From NCBI GenBank assembly GCA_030673585.1, contig DAOVIU010000081.1, positions 1-6,177 of the forward strand: 6,177 bases of DNA. The letters run 5' to 3'. A program made the translations under genes and the position numbers. This DNA is from Pseudomonadota bacterium (GTDB lineage Bacteria > Desulfobacterota > BSN033 > G020346125). Of this stretch, positions 1 to 5,340 are shown one piece after another (within the stretch, counting starts at the first letter, position 1; each line of letters starts with the position of its first letter). The notes under the pieces were generated by a model. It had not been told where the DNA came from. It saw only the letters and a program-made list of their open reading frames with translations, and did no database searches.

Positions 1-473
1 AACCTCAGGGCTTGAAAATCGTCGGTGAGTTCGGCCTGAGGAAAACTGTTCCCGGCAAAGGTCACCATGCCGAGCCTATTTCCAGCTAGCTCCGGCAGAC
101 ATCCCAGCAGAGCGTCCTTTGCCATTGCAATTCGGGAGGCCTCTGGGCCACAATCCTCGGCCGCCATACTTCTGGATACGTCCAGAACGGCCACCACGTC
201 GAGAGTTCCCTCCTTGATCCGTTTGGAATCTCCAGAGAGGAGAGGTCGAGCCGCGGCCGTAATCAATAGGGCAAAGCAGAGGACGAGGGGTAGCCTCAGG
301 TACGGGATTTTTCCATTGCGGGGGAACCGGGAAAACTGGGTAAGCAAGTCCATTTTCCCAAATTCCTCAAGGATGGCCTTCCTCCGGTGCAAGCCCCACA
401 CAATGGCTCCCAGAACGAAGGGCAGGACTAATATGGCCCAAAATGCCTTAGCATTCAGAAATTCAATGGACAT
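1..473 (-). CDS. batB: BatB-like membrane VWA-domain protein, 3' end beyond window
   Basis: Partial gene: 157 codons from the ATG at 473 run open to the window's left edge, so the C-terminus is missing. The N-terminus has a hydrophobic segment at about residues 11-28 and a second at about 59-76. The start of a von Willebrand factor A domain follows, with the metal-binding (MIDAS) motif DVSRS at 98-102 and VTFAG at about 137-141. This layout (two N-terminal membrane spans, then VWA) is that of BatA/BatB proteins, with the VWA domain expected on the periplasmic side or close to the membrane. The start lies 6 bp after the stop of the TPR gene and in the same reading frame, the TAG at 482-480 separating them. 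The Shine-Dalgarno AGGGAG overlaps that stop and is only 2 nt from the ATG, which suggests translational coupling. BatB rather than BatA is chosen because it is the second VWA gene of the operon; the function in this organism is inferred. Confidence 0.85.
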   Translation of the reverse strand, partial: MSIEFLNAKAFWAILVLPFVLGAIVWGLHRRKAILEEFGKMDLLTQFSRFPRNGKIPYLRLPLVLCFALLITAAARPLLSGDSKRIKEGTLDVVAVLDVSRSMAAEDCGPEASRIAMAKDALLGCLPELAGNRLGMVTFAGNSFPQAELTDDFQALR

Positions 474-479
474 GGCTCC

Positions 480-1040
480 CTAAATGTCTGGTTTATCCGG
501 ACCGTACTGACCCTTCTGGCTCTTATCGTCTTCCTCCTCCCCCGGCTCTGGTTTCAGAGATGCCTGACTGCCTTCATCGGGGAATGCCAGGGGATAGAAG
601 GCATAGAGCCTTTCAAGGTTGTATTTGGTCTCCCAATCGGTGGGATCGAGCCGAAGGGATTCTCGGTACATTTCGGCCGCCTTTTTCGGCAACTCGAGTC
701 GAACCAAAATGTTACCGATATTATAATAGGCCTGTTTCTTCCGGAATGTATCATCGCTTTTTCGAACGACACCATAGAAGTGCTTCATTGCCTTCTCCAG
801 GTTATCCGCACGGTAGGCCCTTACTCCCATATTGTACGAGATGAGATCTTCTGAGGCGAAGAGGTTTTCCCTGGCTTCTTCAAGGTGCTGTTGGTCCAAT
901 CGATTCTCCTCTATTGCCTTTACCGCTTCTCCAATCAAGTTCCCGTACCAGTACTTCTGGTAAATTCCGCAGGAGAGGCAGAGGCCTCCGATAATGATCA
1001 AATAAATCCGCACGGAACGGATAACTGCGATCGCCCTCAT
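480..1040 (-). CDS. Membrane-anchored TPR protein of the Bat operon
   Basis: A 186-residue protein with one N-terminal hydrophobic segment (about residues 10-26), then a soluble domain. Two tetratricopeptide-like repeats are visible at about residues 69-98 (YNMGVRAYRADNLEKAMKHF) and 105-135 (the second opens with YYNIGNIL and ends with LRLDP), with a further half repeat near 136-147. The C-terminal 30-35 residues are acidic, rich in E/D/K/P and probably disordered. Cys21 and Cys24 sit at the end of the hydrophobic segment, but the residues before Cys24 (CLS) are a poor lipobox, so I favour a transmembrane anchor over a lipoprotein. The ATG is preceded by an excellent Shine-Dalgarno (AGGAGG at 1053-1048, 7 nt spacing) that overlaps the upstream VWA gene's stop. 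TPR proteins (BatC, or TPR parts of BatB/BatE) are usual in Bat loci and probably act as scaffolds. Which Bat letter applies is unclear. Confidence 0.85.
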   Translation of the reverse strand: MRAIAVIRSVRIYLIIIGGLCLSCGIYQKYWYGNLIGEAVKAIEENRLDQQHLEEARENLFASEDLISYNMGVRAYRADNLEKAMKHFYGVVRKSDDTFRKKQAYYNIGNILVRLELPKKAAEMYRESLRLDPTDWETKYNLERLYAFYPLAFPDEGSQASLKPEPGEEEDDKSQKGQYGPDKPDI

Positions 1041-1051
1041 GGGGGTACCTC

Positions 1052-1972
1052 CTAACAGAGTTCGATAAAAAAGGTATTGCGTAGCAGCGTCACAATGAAC
1101 AAAAGTCCCAATCCCACAACGAGAACTATGGGATAGAGCTCCTGGCTCTTTCCCTGAGTTTCTATTTCAACCCTGCTGGGTTCCAGGCGATCTATTTCGT
1201 CAAAGCCCGCGGTTAAATCCCTTCCTTCCTCAACGGCGATGAACCGTCCCTCGACCATGCCAACGATCTCCAAAAGATCGCTATTCTCCTTCCTCAGACT
1301 TACTCCCAGGAGATAGAAGTGGACCCCCATCTTCTTCATCGCCCTGATGATCATCTCCTTATCCTTAGTTGAAATTGCGGCCTCGCCATCGGAAAGGAAT
1401 ACCAGAATGCGACTCGTCGACTGTCCCATCTCCCTGAAGTGCTCCATGGCCGCCACCAAGGGTTGAGCGAGATTAGTACCGCCATAGAAGGTAGACCCAA
1501 GCCTTCTGACTTTTTTCGATATGATGCCGAGATCCCTCGTCAAGGGCCAGCTTCCAAAAGTTTCGTCACCAAAGACCAAGAGCCCGATCCTATCATTTTC
1601 CCGTTTTTGAACGAATTGGAGCGCCGCCTTTTTGGCAACATCGATCTTCCTTGGTCCATCTCCCACGTACCAGCTCCCCCCCATGGGGTTTTCCATGCTG
1701 TGCGAGAGGTCCATGACGAGGACGATGTCGCGGGCGAGAAACCTCTCGTGTTGAACGACTTTTTGCCATTGAGGCCGGGCAAGTCCCAGAATCAAAAGGG
1801 CTATCGTGATGGTGAAGAGGACCTGCGGGATGTGCGCCCACAACCTTGATCCCCCCTCGGCCTCTAGGAGGCGAAGCTGCGAGTACCCGACGTAAGCGGT
1901 TTTCCTGGTGAGGAAAAGGGCCAAAAAAATGACTCCCGCCAGGAGAAGGAAAGGGTTACTCAGCCGAATCAT
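1052..1972 (-). CDS. batA: BatA-like membrane VWA-domain protein
   Basis: A 306-residue protein with hydrophobic segments at about 7-21 and 48-66, a VWA domain from about 82 to 255, and a C-terminal membrane span at about 280-297. The metal-binding site looks complete: DLSHS at 88-92, the Thr of GGTNL at 166, and the Asp of LSDGE at 195. By family knowledge such proteins bind partners in a Mg-dependent way and form a membrane complex with MoxR ATPases. I chose the ATG at 1972 instead of a GTG at 1993 that would add 7 residues. The ATG has a well-placed GGAG (1981-1978, 5 nt spacing) and forms an ATGA overlap with the stop of the upstream gene (1969-1972), the usual sign of translational coupling. 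At about 306 residues it is close to the usual BatA size. The assignment as BatA rests on position and domain layout. Confidence 0.9.
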   Translation of the reverse strand: MIRLSNPFLLLAGVIFLALFLTRKTAYVGYSQLRLLEAEGGSRLWAHIPQVLFTITIALLILGLARPQWQKVVQHERFLARDIVLVMDLSHSMENPMGGSWYVGDGPRKIDVAKKAALQFVQKRENDRIGLLVFGDETFGSWPLTRDLGIISKKVRRLGSTFYGGTNLAQPLVAAMEHFREMGQSTSRILVFLSDGEAAISTKDKEMIIRAMKKMGVHFYLLGVSLRKENSDLLEIVGMVEGRFIAVEEGRDLTAGFDEIDRLEPSRVEIETQGKSQELYPIVLVVGLGLLFIVTLLRNTFFIELC

Positions 1973-2976
1973 GCTTGCTCCACCCCTTGACACGTTGTTT
2001 CTTCGATTGTGTCCATGAGCCCGGTGAATCGTCTCATAACGGACTCGACATCCACGGGGGCTTCTCCCTCGTAGATAACCTGGTTGATTCTTTCCACCAG
2101 GCCCTCGAGCTCCTCGTAGAATGGATGATCCTTCAACTGACGTGCGATCTTCTTCGATGACTCATTGGCGGTAGTGAACCCATAGACATCTCTCAGGAAA
2201 TTCCTCAGGATCGTGTTGATCTCAAAGAACAGGTGTTTTCGATGATCTTCGTAGTTGAAACACCTCTCCCTGGCTTCCTGGAGCTCCTTCAGCGCGCGGT
2301 CCCTGGGGGTGGGATTCGCGCTTTCCCCTACAACCCTCCCTCTCCTTCTGATGAGCTCCCAAGGCCAGGTGAGGAAGGCCACGAAGACCACGATACCGCC
2401 TACGATGATGGCAGCTTTCCAAATAACGGCCGCCCTCTCATCCATGATGGGCCCCTTAATATCCTTCATTGGACCGTAGTAGGTGGCCGTCCGTGACACG
2501 AAGATATCAAAAGGTTGCGAAAAGAGGTGCCGATAGCGATACTTTGATGCTACCCGATTCCAATCCTCTTCCGTTGCGTAAGAGATGCGGAGAGGGGGAA
2601 ATTTCAGCTTGTCCACAGCGATGGCAGGTTCAAAGGACTGGAGAAGATAGAGGATCGTGTAGGTAGTCCCGCCGTTCTTACGGCGCTCACGGACCCTCAC
2701 CTTCCGAACCTCAAAAATCCCGTGGGTTTCCTCTTCCCGGGGTAGGTTAACCAGGTCTATCATGTGTCCATCCCTCGTCTCCAGGGTGACCGTCAAAGGA
2801 ATCTCATCGCCGATATGGAAGCCGAAGTTCCTCGGACAGTGAAAATCAACGGTTATGGGGAAGGCCTCATGACCAGGGGAGCTCCCATCACCTGACTGAA
2901 TACTGGGCTTATCCGAAGATACAGGTCCCAGGGCGAGGCAGGCAGTCAAGAACGTAAGTAGGACGAACATCTTCAC
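1969..2976 (-). CDS. Single-span envelope protein, shortened BatD-like
   Basis: A 335-residue protein with an N-terminal signal sequence (about 1-20), an extracytoplasmic domain rich in predicted beta strands (about 38-165), one transmembrane segment at about 183-205 followed by positive residues (RRRGR at 210-214), and a cytoplasmic helical domain (about 225-325). The helical part, with FFEINTILRNFLRDVYGF at about 250-267, resembles the C-terminal domain of BatD and DUF4381-type proteins that accompany MoxR/VWA genes. The N-domain would be one immunoglobulin-like module, so the protein looks like a one-module BatD (usual BatD proteins are 400-600 residues). LTAC at 10-13 fits a lipobox, but the hydrophobic run continues past it, so lipidation is uncertain. 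The chosen start is the GTG at 2976, directly after the TAA of the DUF58 gene and 9 nt from a strong GGAGGAGG. An ATG two codons on is the alternative. I do not recognise an exact family. Confidence 0.8.
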   Translation of the reverse strand: MKMFVLLTFLTACLALGPVSSDKPSIQSGDGSSPGHEAFPITVDFHCPRNFGFHIGDEIPLTVTLETRDGHMIDLVNLPREEETHGIFEVRKVRVRERRKNGGTTYTILYLLQSFEPAIAVDKLKFPPLRISYATEEDWNRVASKYRYRHLFSQPFDIFVSRTATYYGPMKDIKGPIMDERAAVIWKAAIIVGGIVVFVAFLTWPWELIRRRGRVVGESANPTPRDRALKELQEARERCFNYEDHRKHLFFEINTILRNFLRDVYGFTTANESSKKIARQLKDHPFYEELEGLVERINQVIYEGEAPVDVESVMRRFTGLMDTIEETTCQGVEQA

Positions 2977-3852
2977 TTAACGGGTCCTCCTCCGGGCAAG
3001 AAAAAGCCTCCCAATTTCGCCGACGTAGTCGGTTTCTTGATTTATCCAGAGAGCATCAATGGATAGGCTTTGAAACAACGCTTTCAGGCCCTGCTCCCTA
3101 CCCTCTGCTCGTTTCTGAAATGCCGCCTTCCTTTCGGCCCCTCCCAACCAGATGGTCCTGCTCTTGCCGGTCTCCAAATCCTTCAGGGCAGCGATGCACC
3201 ACTTTTTAGGGAGGACCTTTTCCCTCGGGTCCGAAATGACAATGCAAACTACGTCATGCAGGAGGGCAAACGGCTTGAGAGCCTTCTCGAATCCCATAGT
3301 ATGTTCCTGGAAGTCGGAGATGAGAAATACCAAGGATCGCTTTGTCGGCAGCCGGGAGAGGGCCCGGGCCAATCCTCCTCCATTTCCATGAGACCTCGTA
3401 TCGAGGACCTTCTGAGGAATCAGGAGCCTGTAATCCTTGGGATTTCGCAGGGGCCATTGGATTTCAACCTCGGATCCGTATCCAATAAAACCGACTCGGT
3501 CGCGGCATCGCCATGCCGCGTGAGCCAGAATTGCGGAGATTTCCGCCGCCAATCTCCGTTTTGTCACCCGGACCGTTCCAAAATCCATGGACTGGCTCAG
3601 ATCCACGAGGAGAAAAACGGCCAGGTTAGCTTCAGTCAGCCGAGTGTTCTTCAGGATTACGTGGCCACCCGTTCTTGCGGTAGCAGACCAGTTTATAGAT
3701 CGTGGGTTATCCCCCAGTTCATATTCGGTGATCGTCTCGAACTCCGAGGATCCTCCCATCTGGCGACTGGACCAGATTCCGAGATCATGCTGGCCCGAAT
3801 ACCAGCGAACATAGTAATCAACCTCCGCAATCTTTTCGAGGATCTCTCTCAC
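2977..3852 (-). CDS. DUF58-domain protein (MoxR partner)
   Basis: A 291-residue protein without membrane segments, so probably cytosolic. It carries the DUF58 signature at about residues 38-66 (FETITEYELGDNPRSINWSA, then TART), followed by a VWA-like fold with DLSQS at 84-88 and LISDF at 177-181. The position where VWA domains usually carry the MIDAS Thr reads GNGGGLARAL (156-165) with no Thr, so metal binding may be altered or lost. DUF58 genes almost always sit directly after moxR, as here, where the GTG start overlaps the moxR stop in a GTGA arrangement (3849-3852). TGGAG about 10 nt upstream is a modest ribosome binding site, so translation probably relies on coupling to moxR. The molecular function of DUF58 proteins is not firmly known; a MoxR substrate or adaptor role is inferred from context. 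Confidence 0.93.
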   Translation of the reverse strand: MREILEKIAEVDYYVRWYSGQHDLGIWSSRQMGGSSEFETITEYELGDNPRSINWSATARTGGHVILKNTRLTEANLAVFLLVDLSQSMDFGTVRVTKRRLAAEISAILAHAAWRCRDRVGFIGYGSEVEIQWPLRNPKDYRLLIPQKVLDTRSHGNGGGLARALSRLPTKRSLVFLISDFQEHTMGFEKALKPFALLHDVVCIVISDPREKVLPKKWCIAALKDLETGKSRTIWLGGAERKAAFQKRAEGREQGLKALFQSLSIDALWINQETDYVGEIGRLFLARRRTR

Positions 3853-4859
3853 GGCACATGAACTCCATCCAAAATCTCGTCGATTACGGTTTCCACGGTC
3901 AACCCCTCGGCCTCGGCGGAAAACTCCAGGAAAATTCGATGCCTAAAAACATCCCTTGCCACGGCCTGAACATCCTCAGGATAGACGTGCTGGCGGTTAT
4001 GCAGGAACGCCTCCACGCGAGCCGCATCTCTCAGGGCTATGGTTGCCCGAGGGGAAGCACCGAGCTTCACACATCCCTCAAGCTCTTTCAAACCAAACTC
4101 CTCCGGGAAACGGGTCGCCCGAACCAGGTCAACGATGTATTGATGGGCGTACCCTTCCACGGACACATCCTTTTTTATGCTCTCCCTCAGATTACAGATG
4201 TCATGCGGCTCGACGACCCGCTGGACGGCTCTGATTTTATCCCTCTGATCGAGGTGGACGTTGGTGAGGATATCAATCTCATCATTTGGGCTGGGATATC
4301 CGACCACAACCTTGAAGAGAAACCGATCCAGCTGGGCTTCGGGAAGGGGATAGGTGCCGTCCTGTTCGACGGGATTCTGCGTTGCCAGCACGATGAAGGG
4401 ATCGGGAAGCTCAAGGGTGTCTTTCCCCATCACGGTAACTTGCCGCTCCTGCATGGCTTGGAGCAGGGCAGCCTGTGTTTTTGCCGGGGCCCGGTTAATT
4501 TCGTCCACCAGGGCCATATGGCAGTCGGCCAGGGGGCCCTTCTGAAGTTTGAAGCGATTTCCGGTGTAGACATAGGTCCCAAGGAGGTCGCTGGGAAGCA
4601 TATCGGGAACCATCTGGATCCTCCGGAACACCCCTCCCATGGCTGCTCCAAGGGCTGACACCAAGAGGGTCTTGGCCAATCCCGGAACACCCTCCAGGAG
4701 GACGTGGCCATCGGCAAGGAGGGCTACCACAATACGACAGATCAAGGGCTTCTGCCCCACGATAATCTTCTCTATTTCGGCCACCAGGTTCTGGACCTTC
4801 TCGATGCCTTCATGGAGGCTTGACTCTGATATTTCCTTATGATGAGCGGCGAGTTGCAT
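3849..4859 (-). CDS. moxR: MoxR-family AAA+ ATPase
   Basis: A full-length 336-residue MoxR ATPase, a chaperone-like AAA+ protein that acts with VWA-domain partners. Visible motifs are Walker A GVPGLAKT (57-64), Walker B MALVDEIN (115-122), the MoxR-typical stretch after it (RAPAKTQAALLQAMQERQVT, 123-142), sensor 1 ATQNP (159-163), PEAQLDRF (173-180), and sensor 2 GASPRAT (267-273, Arg271) in the C-terminal lid. The family's usual Walker B is ADEIN; here it is VDEIN, a conservative change. It is the first gene of the operon. The ATG has AGGGGGG 5 nt upstream, and a sigma-54-type promoter lies about 50 bp upstream of the start. The next gene (DUF58) overlaps its stop by 4 bp. Its substrate cannot be read from sequence; in Bat loci MoxR is thought to remodel or assemble the membrane VWA complex. 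Confidence 0.97.
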   Translation of the reverse strand: MQLAAHHKEISESSLHEGIEKVQNLVAEIEKIIVGQKPLICRIVVALLADGHVLLEGVPGLAKTLLVSALGAAMGGVFRRIQMVPDMLPSDLLGTYVYTGNRFKLQKGPLADCHMALVDEINRAPAKTQAALLQAMQERQVTVMGKDTLELPDPFIVLATQNPVEQDGTYPLPEAQLDRFLFKVVVGYPSPNDEIDILTNVHLDQRDKIRAVQRVVEPHDICNLRESIKKDVSVEGYAHQYIVDLVRATRFPEEFGLKELEGCVKLGASPRATIALRDAARVEAFLHNRQHVYPEDVQAVARDVFRHRIFLEFSAEAEGLTVETVIDEILDGVHVP

Positions 4860-4910
4860 GGAACCCCCCTATTTTGCAAAACGTGTTTTATTCTTATTTC
4901 TGCAATTTTA

Positions 4911-4927
4911 TGCAATCGACATGCCAA
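4911..4927 (-). promoter_or_regulatory. Candidate sigma-54 (-24/-12) promoter for the moxR-bat operon
   Basis: Read on the minus strand the site is TTGGCATG-TCGA-TTGCA. Compared with the sigma-54 consensus YTGGCACG-N4-TTGCW it differs at one base. The invariant GG (4925-4924) and GC (4913-4912) are separated by exactly 10 nt. Transcription would begin near 4900, giving a leader of about 40 nt before the moxR ATG. No convincing sigma-70 promoter is seen on this strand in the same region. Sigma-54 promoters need an enhancer-binding activator, whose site may be among the inverted repeats further upstream. Confidence 0.6.
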
Positions 4928-4938
4928 GATTTTTCTTC

Positions 4939-4970
4939 ATCCCGACGGGATTTATCGAAAACGATCCCGT
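4939..4970. repeat. Clustered ATCCCG inverted repeats upstream of the sigma-54-type element
   Basis: Three copies of the hexamer ATCCCG lie in alternating orientation: 4939-4944 (plus), 4946-4951 (minus) and 4964-4969 (plus). The first two form the dyad ATCCCG-A-CGGGAT. The second and third form a 7-bp repeat ACGGGAT (4945-4951) / ATCCCGT (4964-4970) around 12 nt. The cluster lies about 40-70 bp upstream of the predicted moxR transcription start. It could be an activator or repressor site, or a chance structure. Confidence 0.35.
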
Positions 4971-4987
4971 GGCGCCAGGCCAAATTG

Positions 4988-5000
4988 TGAAAATTTTTCA
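4988..5000. repeat. Inverted repeat TGAAAA-T-TTTTCA
   Basis: A perfect 6-bp dyad with a one-base centre, nested beside an ATTG/CAAT pair (4984-4987 and 4999-5002). It is centred about 94 bp upstream of the predicted sigma-54 start, a usual distance for an enhancer-binding protein. The composition is AT-rich, so chance occurrence is quite possible. Confidence 0.2.
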
Positions 5001-5124
5001 ATGTATACGCAAAATTTATCAGGATTTAACCGGAATTAACTGTGCGTATTCAGATTTTATTCATTACGGTGGTGCGCTCGGGGGCAGCGGCTTTTTTCGA
5101 TAACCTTAGGAATGTTCGGGCCCT
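5001..5124. other. Non-coding stretch between divergent units
   Basis: No recognisable gene is seen. A 60-codon open frame from 4921 to 5103 on the plus strand lacks a ribosome binding site and overlaps the sigma-54 element, so I treat it as chance. A weak hairpin (GCGCT at 5074-5078 with AGCG-G-C at 5086-5091) is followed by six T residues (5092-5097) and might act as a poor plus-strand terminator ahead of the thi promoter. Confidence 0.4.
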
Positions 5125-5149
5125 AATTTCCTTGACATCTCAGGAAATT
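5125..5149. promoter_or_regulatory. Operator-like inverted repeat over the -35 box of the thi promoter
   Basis: AATTTCCT (5125-5132) and AGGAAATT (5142-5149) are perfect inverted repeats separated by 9 nt. The dyad covers the -35 hexamer and half of the spacer of the thi promoter, where a bound dimeric protein would block RNA polymerase. No known regulator motif is recognised. Confidence 0.35.
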
Positions 5150-5160
5150 CGAGTTAACAT
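5132..5160 (+). promoter_or_regulatory. Sigma-70-type promoter of the thi operon
   Basis: A perfect -35 hexamer TTGACA (5132-5137) is followed by a 17-nt spacer and the -10 hexamer TAACAT (5155-5160, 4 of 6 consensus). Transcription would start near 5166-5168, just ahead of the 5' arm of riboswitch helix P1, which supports the assignment. Confidence 0.75.
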
Positions 5161-5170
5161 TTACTGAATT

Positions 5171-5272
5171 TCGCCAGGGGAGCCCCATGGGCTGAGAAAT
5201 TCCGTCCCGAAACTCGGGACTGGGATGACCCTTCGAACCTGTTTGGGTAATTCCAGCGTAGGGAAGCGGCGA
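5171..5272 (+). ncRNA. TPP riboswitch aptamer (thi box)
   Basis: The conserved thi-box elements appear in order: CTGAGA (5192-5197), ACCC (5228-5231), GAACCTG (5235-5241) and GGGTAATTCCAGCG running into TAGGGAA (5245-5265), nearly identical to the bacterial consensus. Helix P1 can form from TCGCC (5171-5175) and GGCGA (5268-5272). The variable P3a arm is a perfect 7-bp hairpin, GTCCCGA (5204-5210) with TCGGGAC (5214-5220), closed by a 3-nt loop. It lies in the leader of a thiamine gene and upstream of an intrinsic terminator, so binding of thiamine pyrophosphate should cause transcription attenuation. Confidence 0.97.
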
Positions 5273-5286
5273 TCGAAAAAACGGAT

Positions 5287-5326
5287 AAGGGCCGTAATAC
5301 CGAGACGGAATTACGGCCCTTTTTTT
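5287..5326 (+). terminator. Rho-independent terminator controlled by the TPP riboswitch
   Basis: A perfect 12-bp stem, AAGGGCCGTAAT (5287-5298) with ATTACGGCCCTT (5310-5321), has an 11-nt loop. It is followed by a T tract (5320-5326). It lies 14 nt after the aptamer and before the thi4 ribosome binding site, as expected of the expression platform. Part of the loop and the start of the 3' arm (5304-5312) can pair with the aptamer P3 arm. Confidence 0.93.
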
Positions 5327-5327
5327 G

Positions 5328-5334
5328 AAAGGAG
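5328..5334 (+). promoter_or_regulatory. Ribosome binding site of thi4
   Basis: AAAGGAG ends directly against an ATG at 5335 but is 6 nt from the in-frame ATG at 5341. The spacing decides for 5341 as the start. The site lies immediately after the terminator T tract. Confidence 0.8.
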
Positions 5335-5340
5335 ATGGAC

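Noticed and set aside
67..483. Plus-strand open frame of 138 codons at the left edge
   Set aside because: It is antisense to the partial VWA gene, whose membrane segments and DVSRS motif identify the true coding strand.
970..982. Lipoprotein signal in the TPR protein (Cys21/Cys24)
   Set aside because: The residues before Cys24 are Cys-Leu-Ser, a poor match to a lipobox, so a membrane anchor is the simpler reading.
3070..3861. Long plus-strand open frame (263 codons) opposite the DUF58 gene
   Set aside because: It is antisense to a well-supported DUF58 gene, shows no protein-family motif, and is a frame shadow.
3858..4658. Long plus-strand open frame (266 codons) opposite moxR
   Set aside because: The minus strand encodes all MoxR motifs in this span, so the open frame is a by-product of codon usage.
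4872..4881. Perfect palindrome TTTTGCAAAA in the moxR leader
   Set aside because: It is a short AT-rich palindrome with no partner site; a regulatory role cannot be supported.
5074..5097. Possible terminator hairpin followed by TTTTTT
   Set aside because: The stem is only 4-5 bp with a bulge, and no gene is convincingly present upstream on that strand, so it is mentioned only as a weak possibility.
4921..5103. A 60-codon plus-strand open frame (extendable to 4858) between moxR and the thi promoter
   Set aside because: It has no ribosome binding site and no recognised similarity, and it overlaps the sigma-54-type promoter and the dyads. Its composition follows the AT-rich intergenic DNA. A homology search finding conserved copies would reopen it.
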